Below are positions 10,151-26,405 of a stretch of DNA of 64,000 nt, in pieces. The stretch comes from Mortierella alpina (Eukaryota; Mortierellomycota; Mortierellomycetes; Mortierellales; Mortierellaceae). Both the position numbers and the translations under genes were made by a program. The notes under the pieces were generated by a model that ran no database searches, was not told the origin of the DNA, and saw nothing but the letters and a program-made list of their open reading frames with translations. The DNA lies in assembly GCA_029449245.1 (NCBI GenBank), contig JANATF010000005.1, forward strand, positions 2,232,001 through 2,296,000. The letters run 5' to 3'. Position 1 is the first letter of the stretch. Each line of letters opens with the position of its first letter.

Positions 10151-11589
10151 CTACCATCCTTCCGGCGGAGGCTGCGATGAATCTCCTCCATTGTCTTGCG
10201 ATGGGTGCTGCTGTTGCTGCTGGAAATCAAACCGTTGCTGTGGCGGTGGTGGTGGTGGATGTCCTTGCTGAGCCATTTGTGCCCGCATGTACTGAAGTTG
10301 TAGCTGTTGTTGCTGGTACGGGTCTAATGCTTCGCCAGGCGGCTGCCATTCGCAATGAGATAAGTGTTGATAAAAAAGATAAGTTTTGGCGACAACTTCT
10401 AGACAACACACAACATTACGAAACACAGGACTGAAGAAAAATATCGAAGGGTAATGTTACCATAGCAAAGGACCCATTCCCGAGGATACCATAGGCATAT
10501 CCGTAACCCTCCATTCCCGGATTCACACCCGGACCATTGGGCGCTCCCATTGAAGGGAACGATTCCTGGCTCCGCCGATGTTCTAATGCTCCTCCTCCAG
10601 GAGCACTGCTGGTGCCACCATGCGCAGCCGCTGCTGCTGCCGCTGCTGCTGCCGCCGACTTGGACTCTTTGGCCATCTTGAACTCTTCACGGGGGACAAT
10701 GTCGATTAGAAAGTCAAACATGTCCGTCTTCGTGATGGCCGCAGCAATGTCGCTACGCTGGAGTGTCCTCCTCTTGTTTTCTTCAGCATGAATCCTGAGC
10801 ACCGCATGAAAAGTCCATGGATTTGAGCCGAAGACAGGGGGTCCAGTTAGTAAGGTTAATGCGCTTGAGTAAGCAAAATATTTCAAAAAAAGAATGAAAT
10901 GAAATGGACAGAACAAAAACAAGAAACCACCACAGGTGTCACGACAAGGAAAAACATTGAAGGCGATGGAGCTATGGTGGGCTGCCTAGAACGGAGATCC
11001 TTACCATGCTCGGATGGTCAGCTCGGTGATGAAGATCTCACATCCCTTGTCAAACAGCATCGGGGCCTCAGCAGAAATCATTTTAGCCTACACGGATTTC
11101 CATTGATGCGAGTGTGTGGGGGCATATGAACACAAGATGTTGGGTAAGAAAAGGGGCGGGGGAGGACAGAGATCAAACGGTCGAGTTCGTTAGCACTGTC
11201 GTAACAACACACGAAGAGAGGGCTAGAGGGAGAGAGAAAAAGAGGGGAGTCAAGAAAGGGCAAGAGTCTACCTTGACATCCTCATCTGTCTTCATAACCT
11301 TCTTGATGCGGGCCAAAGGCAGATGGTGTAGCTTAAAGTCTTGGGGTACGTTTTCAATATCGTGCATCTGGTTCATCCAGAAGGACTGGAGCAGATGCAT
11401 GTGGGCCTGCTGCATGGGCTGCTGCTGGGCCATCGATGGCTCGTGCTGGTGCTGCAGTGGGGGAGGGTGTCCTACGGGCGGCATGATATGGTACTGCTGT
11501 TGCTGCTGCAGCTGCATCTGGTGCTGGTGGTACTGTGCTGCTGCAGGGTCATAGGCGGACCCGGTCGAGTCCTGTCTCTGGTGCGACAT
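10151..11589 (-). CDS. HAP5: CCAAT-binding factor subunit HAP5 / NF-YC
   Basis: Four exons (11589-11272, 11087-11005, 10794-10461, 10342-10151) give about 308 residues. The histone-fold core is unmistakable: [55 protein letters not shown], then [19 protein letters not shown] and [16 protein letters not shown]5 pairs with HAP3 and then HAP2 to bind CCAAT boxes in the nucleus. The flanks are Gln-rich (N-terminal QLQQQQQY, C-terminal polyQ and PPPPPP) with a polyalanine run after the core, typical of activator subunits. The first intron has two possible donors six bases apart (GTCAAG at 11277, GTAGAC at 11271); using the second adds AK-type residues inside the fold. No other oddity was found. 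Confidence 0.92.
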
Positions 11590-12138
11590 GAAGATGCGCT
11601 ATGGAGCTGGGCAGTTACAAGAAGATCAAAAGAGAGAGGCAGCGGAAGAGAGACGGAGAGAAACAAGAGAGCGCTGGTGAGGGATGAGAGAGAACAGGGA
11701 CAGCCAGCTGGCGGAAACAAGGCGAGTCGAGTCGGTGGAAGTGGTGCGATGTGGAAAGGAAGGAAGGAAGTGCAAGACGGGTGGCCAGCCTGGAGGGTGT
11801 GTGGGGTGGTGTTTGAAGTGAGGGTGTGCGTGCGTGTGCAGAACGAAAGAGAAAGACGTACACGAGAAAAGAGAGACACAAAAAAGAGCCAAGTGGAACG
11901 AGAGACAGAAAAAAAAAAAAAAAAAGGCGGGAAGAGAAAAAAAAACCTTCAAAAGATCCTCGTGATGTGAGGAGATCTCCCCACTTCAGATTTCCCCACT
12001 TCAGATCTCCCTCTCCGTGGCCGCGGTGAGACCGAGCTGTGCTCCATCCCCAGATTATGAGCCTGGTACTCAGCAAGACGCAGATCACCGTGAATGTGTT
12101 TATATAGTTGTGTGAACAAAGATCCAAACGAGCCGGGC
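11590..12138. other. Promoter region of HAP5 and 3' flank of PTPA
   Basis: Purine-rich on the plus strand (GAGA and AAAAAA runs, 11640-11945). Long frames here come from low complexity. Contains a duplicated segment CCCCACTTCAGAT (about 11979-12007). No gene is called. Confidence 0.5.
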
Positions 12139-14384
12139 TCAGTCAAAGGGCAGTCTCCGTGCGCCATTGGTCGGTATGCCGGGGATGACTCTCTCGCCGC
12201 CAGAGGCTGCCGCTGCTGCGATCGCACTTGGAATCTTCATGCCGCAGCACGTCGGGAACTCTTGTCCAAAGGCATGCACGTGCGTGTGGCCCTCCACGCC
12301 AGCTTCCTCCTCGTCCTCATCCAAGATCCTGGTATCGCTCTGGCCCTTGAAAGGCAGCAGTGATCCAAACAAAAAGTGCTGCATGATCGGTAATTTGCCA
12401 AACACCTCAGCCTTGTACATCTTGATCATGCCCGAGTTGACCTTGTCCCATGTCTTGACCGCACTAATGTCATCCAGCATAGGCGAATGCCATCTCAACG
12501 ATGCTGACTTGACCTGTAGTACAAAAAGATAGTTGTTGTTAGCTCTCAACCACATTGACTACAGTAATGTATGACTGAGATGTAACATAGGCTATATCAC
12601 GGCTTATTAGCTACTTACAGAGTTGATAAACTTGACACATGAGAGGTACATGTAGTCCTTGGCAAACTCGGATACAATGTCGTCGTCGTGGATTGACTTT
12701 GGTCGGATGTATTTGTGTCCCCTCAGCTGAGCTGCTCCAAAAAGAAACGGTAGGAAATGGTAGTCATCAAGGCCCCATACTCCGTGCGATCCCGCAGGTT
12801 CCAGCCAGTATGCAAACTGCAGATTCCTCATAACTTCGATGTATCTATCAAAAGGGAATAGATTAATAAATGTCATTACCATTGAGGTACTCGTATTCTC
12901 AATGGTACCGCCACTCAATGCGCGATAGGGATGCAAATATGTACTTGAAAAAGACCTTGATGACGACAGCCTTCAAGTCTGCCTGCTTGATGAGTCCTAA
13001 CTTATGGAAACAGTACAGCCACGCCAGAAAACTTGCTTCGTGCCCTGTTCCATAGTCGATTCTCTTACGGTTTCCCCAGCACTCTACAAAGTATTTGGAC
13101 ACCTCAGGCACAGCTGCCTTGGGCAGATGCAGTTTTTCCATCCAATCCGGTGCAGACTGTGATGATCAAGAAGGATATGCCGGCCGTATTAGTCAGCAGT
13201 TCAACCATTCGAGACACTTCCTCGCTAAACCAAGTCTTGCGGGTCACTTACCATCGCTATTTGGTCATAAAACTTGCGGAACGCTGGATTACCAAATCGG
13301 CTCTCGTGGCCAGTCTCGGGAGGATATGTCTCGGTGACCTGGTTGACGAGATCCATAGCGTCCAGCATGCCCTTGACAACCTGTCGTCGACATCAAAAGG
13401 CGGAGAGTGGAGGCATATACATTGTTGTTAGAAAAAAAGGACGTCAAGCGCGTCGAGCTACAATGCAGCACGTGCACACGGATGGATGGACGTGTGCAGT
13501 ACCTCACTCTGATGACACTCTGCAGTGCTAACAACGCCAACCACGCTCTCGTTCAGTGCCTCCAAAAACTCAAACAGGCTGCCATATGTTGGGGACTCGT
13601 GGAAGAGCTCCAGATCCTCCTTGGTCAAGATCTCTCTTCTAGGCACCATAAATGCGCCAGTGTCCTGTTGGTTATGCGTCGGTTCCTCACCATCCGCGCT
13701 CTGACGGACATCTGCACCGGCTGTTATGCTGTCGGTGTGGTCAGTAGTGAAATCTTCCGTCTGGCTGGTATGGGTAGGGTCCTGATCCATATCCTGATCC
13801 ATGTCCTGCTCTTCGCCCGCGTTCGAAGATGTCGAGGAATACGCGCTGCCCATCTTGAGCGATGCGTGTGACAGAGTAGGCGAGGGAGGTTCAGCGATGA
13901 TCGACGAAGGAGGAGAAGGCACTGTGGGCACTTCTAGTCCTCGAGCATAATGTCCACTGACGCTGTAGGGCTTTGATGAAAGGTACGAGGGGTTTGTCAA
14001 GGATGCGTTCAGCGTCAGGTTCTGCAAAGAGGGGATGTCGGCCGCGGGGACCTCGACCAAAGTGGGCGTCAGCTTATGAAGCTCCTCCAGGTCGGCATCA
14101 AGGTACAACGGTCTGGAAGACGAGGTTGGCGTCGCGGCCTCCTGGTCGCCTCCACCACGGCTCAGGCTTGATGTTGAGACGGGTGGGACCTGGGCATGCT
14201 CCTTGGAGAGGGTCGAGGTCCATTCCATAACCTGAGGAGCCTTGTCGTTAAAGTCGATGGAGTGCCTGCTAGGATGGGTCATGTTGGGATTCGTAGCTGG
14301 CGTCAGGAAGCTGGTGGAGGTCATCCCTGTGTCGATGGCGTCGCCTTCGGGGAGTACAGGCTGCGTGGTCGTTGGGTCTGCCAT
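12139..14384 (-). CDS. PTPA: Serine/threonine phosphatase 2A activator (PTPA / Rrd family)
   Basis: Five exons (14384-13503, 13380-13252, 13156-12945, 12844-12619, 12513-12139) give 607 residues. The PTPA core spans about residue 255 to 560: [34 protein letters not shown], then [20 protein letters not shown] and [20 protein letters not shown] acts as a peptidyl-prolyl isomerase-like chaperone that activates the PP2A catalytic subunit. Family members are usually 320-480 residues. This one has an extra, probably disordered, N-terminal extension of about 250 residues rich in Ser, Thr and Pro with a DMDQDMDQD repeat. The C-terminus has a short Ala-rich stretch. The start follows a C/T-rich leader and is the first ATG of the frame. 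Confidence 0.92.
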
Positions 14385-14698
14385 GGCGCGTCTGTTAGTT
14401 GACTGACTGGATGTTCAGGTGGAGAGTTGGTAAGGTGGAAAGGAATTGTTGGACAGAGGTTTGAAGTGGTGAGCAGTGGATGTGGACAGAGATAAGGGGT
14501 ATTTCTGGGAAAGGTATATCCTAGCAATATGTGCGAGGAAATAATGGCAATGTATTTTTTGTATTTCGCCTCCCTCTAATCGTCCTGCCCATGCAAACTC
14601 TTTTCCTTCACGACTTTTGCCATTTGCACCCACGGTCAACACCACCTAAAACGAGAGAAAAGATATAGCCATATACTGAAGGATCGCACACCAACTAA
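14385..14698. other. Divergent promoter between PTPA and the candidate securin gene
   Basis: A 314-base head-to-head intergenic region, so the two genes may share regulation. No TATA box or other clear motif was identified. Confidence 0.45.
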
Positions 14699-16179
14699 AT
14701 GTACCCGAATCAAACAGGGCGAGCCACGGACAAGGAGAACGACATTACCGCAGACGCGGGAATCGTCCGCGGCGCGGCAGGAGGCCATCCTGCAACACTC
14801 GTCAAGCAGGCCTCGCTCCTAGGAAGCCGCACTCCCGGAAAGCAGCAGCAGCAGCAAGGACTCAAGATGAATATGACAAAGACTCCCACGCATCAGGGCA
14901 AGAATGCCGTCCTGGGACTAGGCTCACCGTCTGGTAAGAATCCATGGCACATAGCGGCGACTCAATGGCGCGTGAATACACAGGCTAACAGGCGACTTAT
15001 TGTTGTCGATCGCTAGCACAAAGCGTTCTCAGGGCGAAAACAAATCAACAACAGCTACAGCCGGCTACGGATGAGTCCAATGCAGCAGCCTGGAAAAAAA
15101 AGAGTGGATTGGCACGCACGTTCAGTGCTGCTCTCGAAAACAACAATACTGGCAGTCCTTTCGCGCCGACAACGCCAGTTGCGTCCGAGTCACGGCGGCG
15201 CTCATTGACAAAACGAGGATCAGCAAAGTCCAGATTGGTGGTCCATCAAGATGAGCCTGCATTCCCCGACGTTAAGGATAACCTGACCAAGTCAAGTCTT
15301 GGCAGCAATAACCCAACCCAAACCGTCAGGCCTGCAGCTCGTTTGGTTAGAGCAGCACCCGTCGAGACCGCCACCACTTTACTCTCCATCGAGCGAGCCA
15401 TTGGGAGCGAGGACAAGGTTGTAGCCGGATCCGCTGAAAATAAGACCAAGCGTCGGGCACTCATGAACGATGAAGACAGTCTGGAGATTGAATATTGCCC
15501 ACCTCCTGTGAAAGGTATGTGTTACGTGTAATTCAAGCCGTAAAGTGTTGTACCTATCTACTGATCACGATACTGACCGCAATGACAACCTCGCGTCTGC
15601 GACTTCGTTTTTACGGCTTTTACAGAGCAACCATATGAGCCTGAAGACAGGATCGACACATCCGTACTTTCGATTATCCCGCCAGCCATTGCGTATCGGT
15701 TCCATGCTATGGAAGAGTTTGAGCTCGGCCTTCCCGATATCGAACCTGCAGAATTCACGCGGCCATCACGATCCAGTTCCCCTCCTGTCGAGTCCGAGGT
15801 GTCGCAAACGAAAACCATTTCACTGCCCAAGACATCCATCACAGCGGATGGATATTACGAGGCGGTATGGAGCGATGATGAGGAGCACGACCATCAGGTC
15901 CATCCACGTGGTGGTCGCTCTTTTGGGATCAAGGATCTCTACGACGAAAGCAAGGTCCAGCCGCCATTTGATGGATTCGTTTTCAACGTTGACGCACAAT
16001 CGGAGGACTCACTGAGTGAGGACGAAGACGACATCTTTGGAGGAACCAAAGCAACAGCATTGGTGACCAGCAAAAGCGTCAAGGGCAAGAGTGAGATCAA
16101 CAATACCTTTGGGCTAGAGGATTTGGAGGATGAGACCAAGGTCGAGGCACCGTTCTCAGACTTTGCGTTTGAGCTTTAA
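14699..16179 (+). CDS. Candidate securin (separase inhibitor, Cut2/Pds1/PTTG-like)
   Basis: Three exons (14699-14933, 15017-15514, 15626-16179) give 428 residues, largely disordered. No domain is obvious, but the order of short motifs is that of securin. There is an N-terminal KEN box (TDKENDIT, residues 12-14), RxxL boxes of destruction-box type (RRSL 139-142, RRAL 224-227), a short KKSGLARTFSAAL segment, and an acidic motif LEIEYCPPP (residues 234-242). That motif resembles the pseudosubstrate segment with which securins block separase. It is followed by MEEFELGLPDIEP. The C-terminus repeats FGIKDLYDESKVQPPFDGF and FGLEDLEDETKVEAPFSDF. In the cell it would hold separase inactive until anaphase-promoting-complex-driven destruction. 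Identification is by motif, not by overall similarity. Confidence 0.6.
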
Positions 16180-16475
16180 AGAATACGAAACCTCATCCTC
16201 CTCTTCCAACGCATTGATCTCGCGACCCCTTGTACATAACTGGATCCAGCCTTACTCCACTGATTTTTCTCATCTCCTTGGTTCGGAACGATTCCCCAAC
16301 GTCGTTCTGCAGCCTTGATCTCTGTATACTTGCTTGCTCGTCTGTACCAAAAATATATCCTCTCTCATTTTCTCGTAAGCACGCGATATCGACCAGGAAG
16401 AATGGCTATACTTTTTCAATGCGTATGACGCGAGTGTTTATATAGACAGGGGTGAGGCTCAACGCGTTTCTTTTT
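16180..16475. other. Tail-to-tail intergenic region
   Basis: 3' flanks of the candidate securin gene and HOM6. No gene or element is seen. Confidence 0.5.
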
Positions 16476-17780
16476 TTAGTGCTGAGTGCGTTCAGCAATC
16501 TTGAGAATGTCACAGTAGATGCCAAAGGCGGTGACGGCAGCGCCAGCACCGGAGCCTTGAATGATCAGAGGGCTGGGGAAACGCTCAGTCGTGAAGGCGA
16601 TGATGTTGTCGCTTCCCTTCAGCGAAGCAAAAGGATGGCTGGCTGGGTATCTATGCAGCGAGAAATACCAATGCGCAATATGCGGATGGCGAAAGAAGGG
16701 TGAGTGTTCAAATCCATGACTCATGTACCAAAAGGGAGCTGATTTTTTTTCGAGATGGAAAGGTGGATAGTGGGATGGCTAACCTGGCAAGAGTAACGCT
16801 GCTCTTTCCATGAACAGGGTCAACAAGTCCGACATAGCGCAAAACCTGGCCGTTCTGGATCGCCTCCTGGTTCAACTTTTCAAAGTGAGCATCGAATTCG
16901 GGCAACTTGGCCATGAATTCCTCGGGCGAGGCGTTACGGAGCTGTTCGGGAACAATGTTCTCCACCTGGACGGTTTCCTGGGTCAGATCGAGACCAGCAA
17001 CGCGTCCCAGAATGATGACCTTGCGGGCGACATCCATGCCGTTCAAGTCGTCGCGAGGATCGGGTTCCTAGGATGTATGCAATTCGTGGGTTAGCCGTTC
17101 TCTGCCTCCTTGTTTGATCCAGCTCTTCCCACGCCACTTTTTCAGATGGGAGCAGAACCTACAGTGTATCCAAGATCCCTGGCAACAGACACAACCTCAG
17201 AGAACTTGACGGGCTTGGCAGTTGCGTCAAGAGTGGAAAAGTTGTTGAAAATGTAGGAGAGAGTGCCCGAGAAGATGCCCTCGATCTTGGTAATCTTGTC
17301 TCCAGTGTTGACCAGGTCGTTCAAGGTGTTGATTACGGGCAAACCGGCTCCAACAGTGGACTCGTGGTAGACGAGGGGCGATCCGGGCTGGCTGCTCAGC
17401 TCCTTGATCTTCTTGTACAAGCTCAAGTCGCCAGAGAAAGCCTTCTTGTTGGGGGTGACGACGTGGAATCCGGCAGCGAGCCAGCTTGGGTAGTAGGCAG
17501 CAACGGCCTCGTTCGAGGTGCAGTCCAAGACGACGGTGGGGCGGGATGCCTTGGAGGCGGCCAAGGAGGCAGTGAAGGCCTCGAGGGTGAAGGGCTTGGT
17601 GGCAGATCCCGAGGTGAGCTCTTCCTTCCACGAGGCGGTGAGCGCCGAGGACGAGGTCAAGTACTGGCGTGAGTTGGCAACAGCAACGACGGCGATCTTT
17701 TTGGACTGGGTGGCGAGCACCTGGCGAATGAATTCTGAGCCGACGAGGCCGACACCGACAATAGCTACGTTGACAACCAT
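16476..17780 (-). CDS. HOM6: Homoserine dehydrogenase
   Basis: Three exons (17780-17163, 17067-16784, 16650-16476) give 358 residues, the length of yeast Hom6. The N-terminal Rossmann motif is VAIVGVGLVGSEF. The catalytic domain shows VVTPNKKAFSGD, YHESTVGAGLPVINTL and IFSGTLSYIFNNF, then EPDPRDDLNGMDVARKVIIL. The C-terminus HPFASLKGSDNIIAFTTERF and IQGSGAGAAVTAFG closes the active site. It reduces aspartate semialdehyde to homoserine with NAD(P)H in threonine and methionine synthesis, in the cytosol. The third exon was started at the AG at 16651-16652 because this restores RYPASHPFASL as in the family. Strong codon bias suggests good expression. Confidence 0.96.
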
Positions 17781-18786
17781 GTTGTTAATGACTGAGAGAG
17801 AGGGGAGGAGAGGGTGAATGGAAAAGCGACGACAAGGAACGTATTTGGGTTTGGGTGTGTGTCATTGTGATTGTGACGACCTTTCTGCGTTTTCATTGCG
17901 CGATCCAAAAGGCCCTTTTGTCGAAAGAACCCGTCTTGCAGGCAAGGAACCCGCACCTGGGGCGACGGAGTTTGGCTAAGGTACCTCGCAGCCTTCCTAG
18001 GTACTGTATCGCTACGGCGAGAGTGTATGCGCTGGAGTCTTTGCATCCCAGGTGGCCTCGCTTTGGCTCGCGTGCAGGCAGCTGGATCCCCGGTCGCCTG
18101 TGGAGAATGCACGGTTGTCCAGGATCCACTATATGCCACCAAATCGCGCTGTTATCCTTGAATACCCCCTCCAGAGCCTACATTCGCACAGCGGAGGCAG
18201 CTAGCGGCAATGGATGGTGTGGTGTCCATGGGACCAACGCTGGCCTGGGCATGTATCGAATTCAAAGGCTGCTCCGACACGCAAGAGCCTCTGTCGGCGA
18301 AGTGGCAGCCACGCAGCAGCAGCGAGTGCTCAGTGGGGATGTGCGCAGTGCATTTCGACGCGCTGCTGCGAAAAGGCGAGACGACGGCCACCTGCTAAAT
18401 TGGCCAAAATCGGCCGCTTTGAAGCATGACAAATGACTTTCGCTTCGGTCTCCATCCGCCTCGGACTCGCATCCACCCGCCCGCATCCACATCCACATCT
18501 GCATCCGCCTCTGCTTCTGGCTCTGCATCCGCCTCTGCTCCCGCCTCTGCTCCCACCTCTGCTTCCTGCCTCTCTCCACCCCACGCGCTCCTCTCCTGGC
18601 GCACTGCTGCTGCGACCCTCCCTCCGCAGACACCTCTTTTACCACCAGCACCACCTCCACCATCCCCGCCCGTCCTTGACCCACCTTGCCGCTCGCATTC
18701 CTCAACCGCAGCACTCCCGCCAGACCCTTCGCTTCAGCCAAGGCGCCCACCCATACTCCACAGCACGCCCCACACGCCAGTTCATC
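17781..18786. other. Divergent promoter between HOM6 and the NUDT12-like gene
   Basis: Head-to-head spacer of about 1 kb. From 18430 to 18720 the plus strand is a pyrimidine-rich tract built of degenerate CATCCR/GCCTCTGCT hexamers, producing artefactual Ser/Ala/Pro-rich frames. No TATA box was identified. Confidence 0.5.
18478..18570 (+). repeat. Degenerate hexanucleotide repeat (CATCCR / GCCTCT types)
   Basis: Tandem CATCCACATCCACATCTGCA-like units grading into GCCTCTGCT units, in the promoter region of the NUDT12-like gene. Confidence 0.6.
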
Positions 18787-20858
18787 ATGCCTCAAGACCA
18801 AGACGTCTTTGAAGCTGCTGCGTCAGGCAACCTCGGCTCGATCAAAAGCCTGGGCCGCATCCACCTGGAGGCCAAGAACGATCGCGGCTGGACTCCGGTA
18901 CGTCGCTGCTGACCTCCTGGCACTGTTTGATCGCTGCGTTTTGGTCGACTGTCACTCCTCTGCCAGTGCACCTTTCTCTTTCCCCTTCTCCTGCCTTCGG
19001 GGTCTTCTTTGGGTATTTTTGCCGCGGTCACCAGGCTGGATATACTATAAAGCGCCGCGATCGATCACACCAAAAAAATTAAGGCACAGACTATCAATAA
19101 CTCATCTCTCTCACTCAAATTCCTCACATACAGCTCATGTTCGCCGCGCGATATGGACATGTGAGTATTATTGAGTATCTTCTAGGCGAGGTCAAGGTAG
19201 ACGCGGCGGCTGTCAACAAGGACGGCAAGACCGCTGCGGAGCTGGCCGATTTCTGGGGTGCCACCGAGGCAGTGGAAGTGTTCGATCGGCTGGCTCCCAA
19301 CAAGAAGAAGGTCCAGCACAGCGTCGGATCACCCTTTGCGACCTCGTCTGCCATGGCCGCTGGTGCAGGACGTTCGCAAACTTCGATTGCAGACTGGTGG
19401 AAGAGGCGAACCGTGCATGAGGCCAAACCCCTGCACTTTACAGGAGGCACTCACAATAGGTAAACTAAAGCAAGGTTTTTTTTTCTCGCGGTTGTATGTC
19501 CGAGGTTGAGTTGGTCGACTAATGTATCAATGTATATCAATGATCCACCCGTAGACTGAGTTTTTTGAGAACTGATAAAGAGTATCTTCAGGAGTCAGTG
19601 CAAGCGCCATCGACACGCTTTCTGCTGTTTGCGGACCACGGCGTCCTGTTTAAATCGTCATCCAAGGATCTTGCCTTTGCGTCGTACGAGGACATCAAGC
19701 ACCTGATCGGCGAAGATCCTCTGCACCATTTGCCCGAAGGGTTGGTCCTTGTGTTCTTGGGGGTGGACGAGACCAAGAATGATCAGCCACAGCAGAGCGA
19801 TGAAATTTTGGTCCGTGGGCGACGTGGCATTGGGTACTGGGCGCTGGATCTTTCTGCCAAGGGACCCGGAGTGACGCCAGAACTGAAGACTTCCATTGAG
19901 ACCTTCACCAACACGTTCACAGAGAAGCATGGGCATTACATGGCCGAGATGCGTCCTGCTGCATTTGGTCTGTCCTTTCCCGAAAGTGGACTGGTGGCAC
20001 AAGCGAGATCGGTCGTGGACTGGAACAAGCGAAACAAGTTTTGTGCAGGATGTGGAAGCAAGAATTTGTCGCTGGAAGGTGGACACAAGCGATGCTGTCC
20101 ATCCACAGTTACCCAGGAGGGTCAAGAGCTCAAGTCGGATTGCCTGGCTCATAAAGGGATCCAAAATTTTACTTATCCACGAACGGGTAAAGTACTTTTC
20201 GCGTTGTCTTGATTCTCACCTTTGTAGCAGAAAACATTGTATGTTAAGTCCCCGTTTTTCCATGATCGCGTCTAGATCCCGTCGTCATTGTCTGTGTCAT
20301 TTCGCCCGACGGAGAACGCGTGCTGCTGGGTCGCCAGGCAGTCTGGCCTCAGGGCGTGTACTCCTGCCTTGCTGGATTTGTTGAACCAGGTGAATCCTTG
20401 GAGGAGGCTGCGAGGCGCGAAGTCAAAGAGGAATCTGGTATTCGTCTTGGTCACGTCATGTACCACTCTTCCCAGCCATGGCCCTTCCCCAACTCGCTCA
20501 TGATCGGATGTCATGCAGAGGCTCTAAACGAAGATCCGAATATCACTCTGGAGGATAAGGAACTCGAGGACGCAAAGTGGTTCACGAGACAACAAGTTCT
20601 TGATGCCCTCAAAGGATCTCAGGGTTACAAATGGGGCAATGCCAACGAGAGTGGAGCTCTGAAACTGCCTCCTGCCACTGGTAAGATACATGCCGTAATT
20701 GTTTGCACCTTCAATTGGGGCCATTTGCAAGTTGAGAAAACAACATGGCTCATATGGATTATATTTCTGCTTTTTCTGCGTTTTTGCTAGCCATCGCGAA
20801 CCATATCTTGACAGCATGGGCCACCAAGGAAGGTGAAATCCCGCAATCTCGAATGTAG
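18787..20858 (+). CDS. NUDT12: Ankyrin-Nudix NADH pyrophosphatase / NAD-cap hydrolase (NUDT12/NPY1 type), PTS1-like end
   Basis: Five exons (18787-18897, 19134-19459, 19555-20186, 20276-20680, 20791-20858) give 513 residues. Residues 1-85 hold ankyrin-like repeats (DVFEAAASGNLGSIKSL; LMFAARYGHVSIIEYLL). A zinc ribbon has Cys309, Cys312 and Cys326/327 (CAGCGSKN...KRCCP). The Nudix box (residues 390-412) fits G-x5-E-x7-REV-x2-EE-x-G-I, followed by the NADH-pyrophosphatase SQPWPFPNSLMIG motif. These enzymes split NADH and remove NAD caps from RNA. The last exon encodes only 22 residues and ends in SRM, a plausible peroxisomal targeting tripeptide, agreeing with the peroxisomal location known for yeast Npy1. 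Ankyrin plus Nudix is the animal-type NUDT12 architecture. Confidence 0.92.
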
Positions 20859-21119
20859 ATCTATAGACAACCGTTAGAATTTCGAGGAAGGTACAGCTAC
20901 CGTTGAACAGCGCAAATATATTTCCCCACTCCACCTCCTCAGCCTTTGTGAGGGAAAGAATGCCGGTTCTTGTAGGTGTGAACGAAAGTCCGGAAGATGG
21001 TCAGAGTGAAGAGAATGGTTTATTGAGGGGAAGTGCTAATGATATCAAATGCTACTAGTGAAGAATGCACATGGGGTTGGTCGGTAAAAATATAGGAGAT
21101 CTATCAGAAGAAAGGACTT
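20859..21119. other. Tail-to-tail intergenic region
   Basis: Short 3' flanks of the NUDT12-like gene and the ABC transporter. Nothing else is seen. Confidence 0.5.

Positions 21120-26405
<5,286 letters not shown>

Noticed and set aside
18433-18786. In-frame upstream extension of the NUDT12 reading frame
   Set aside because: It translates a pyrimidine-rich hexamer repeat of the promoter; the ATG at 18787 starts the ankyrin region cleanly.
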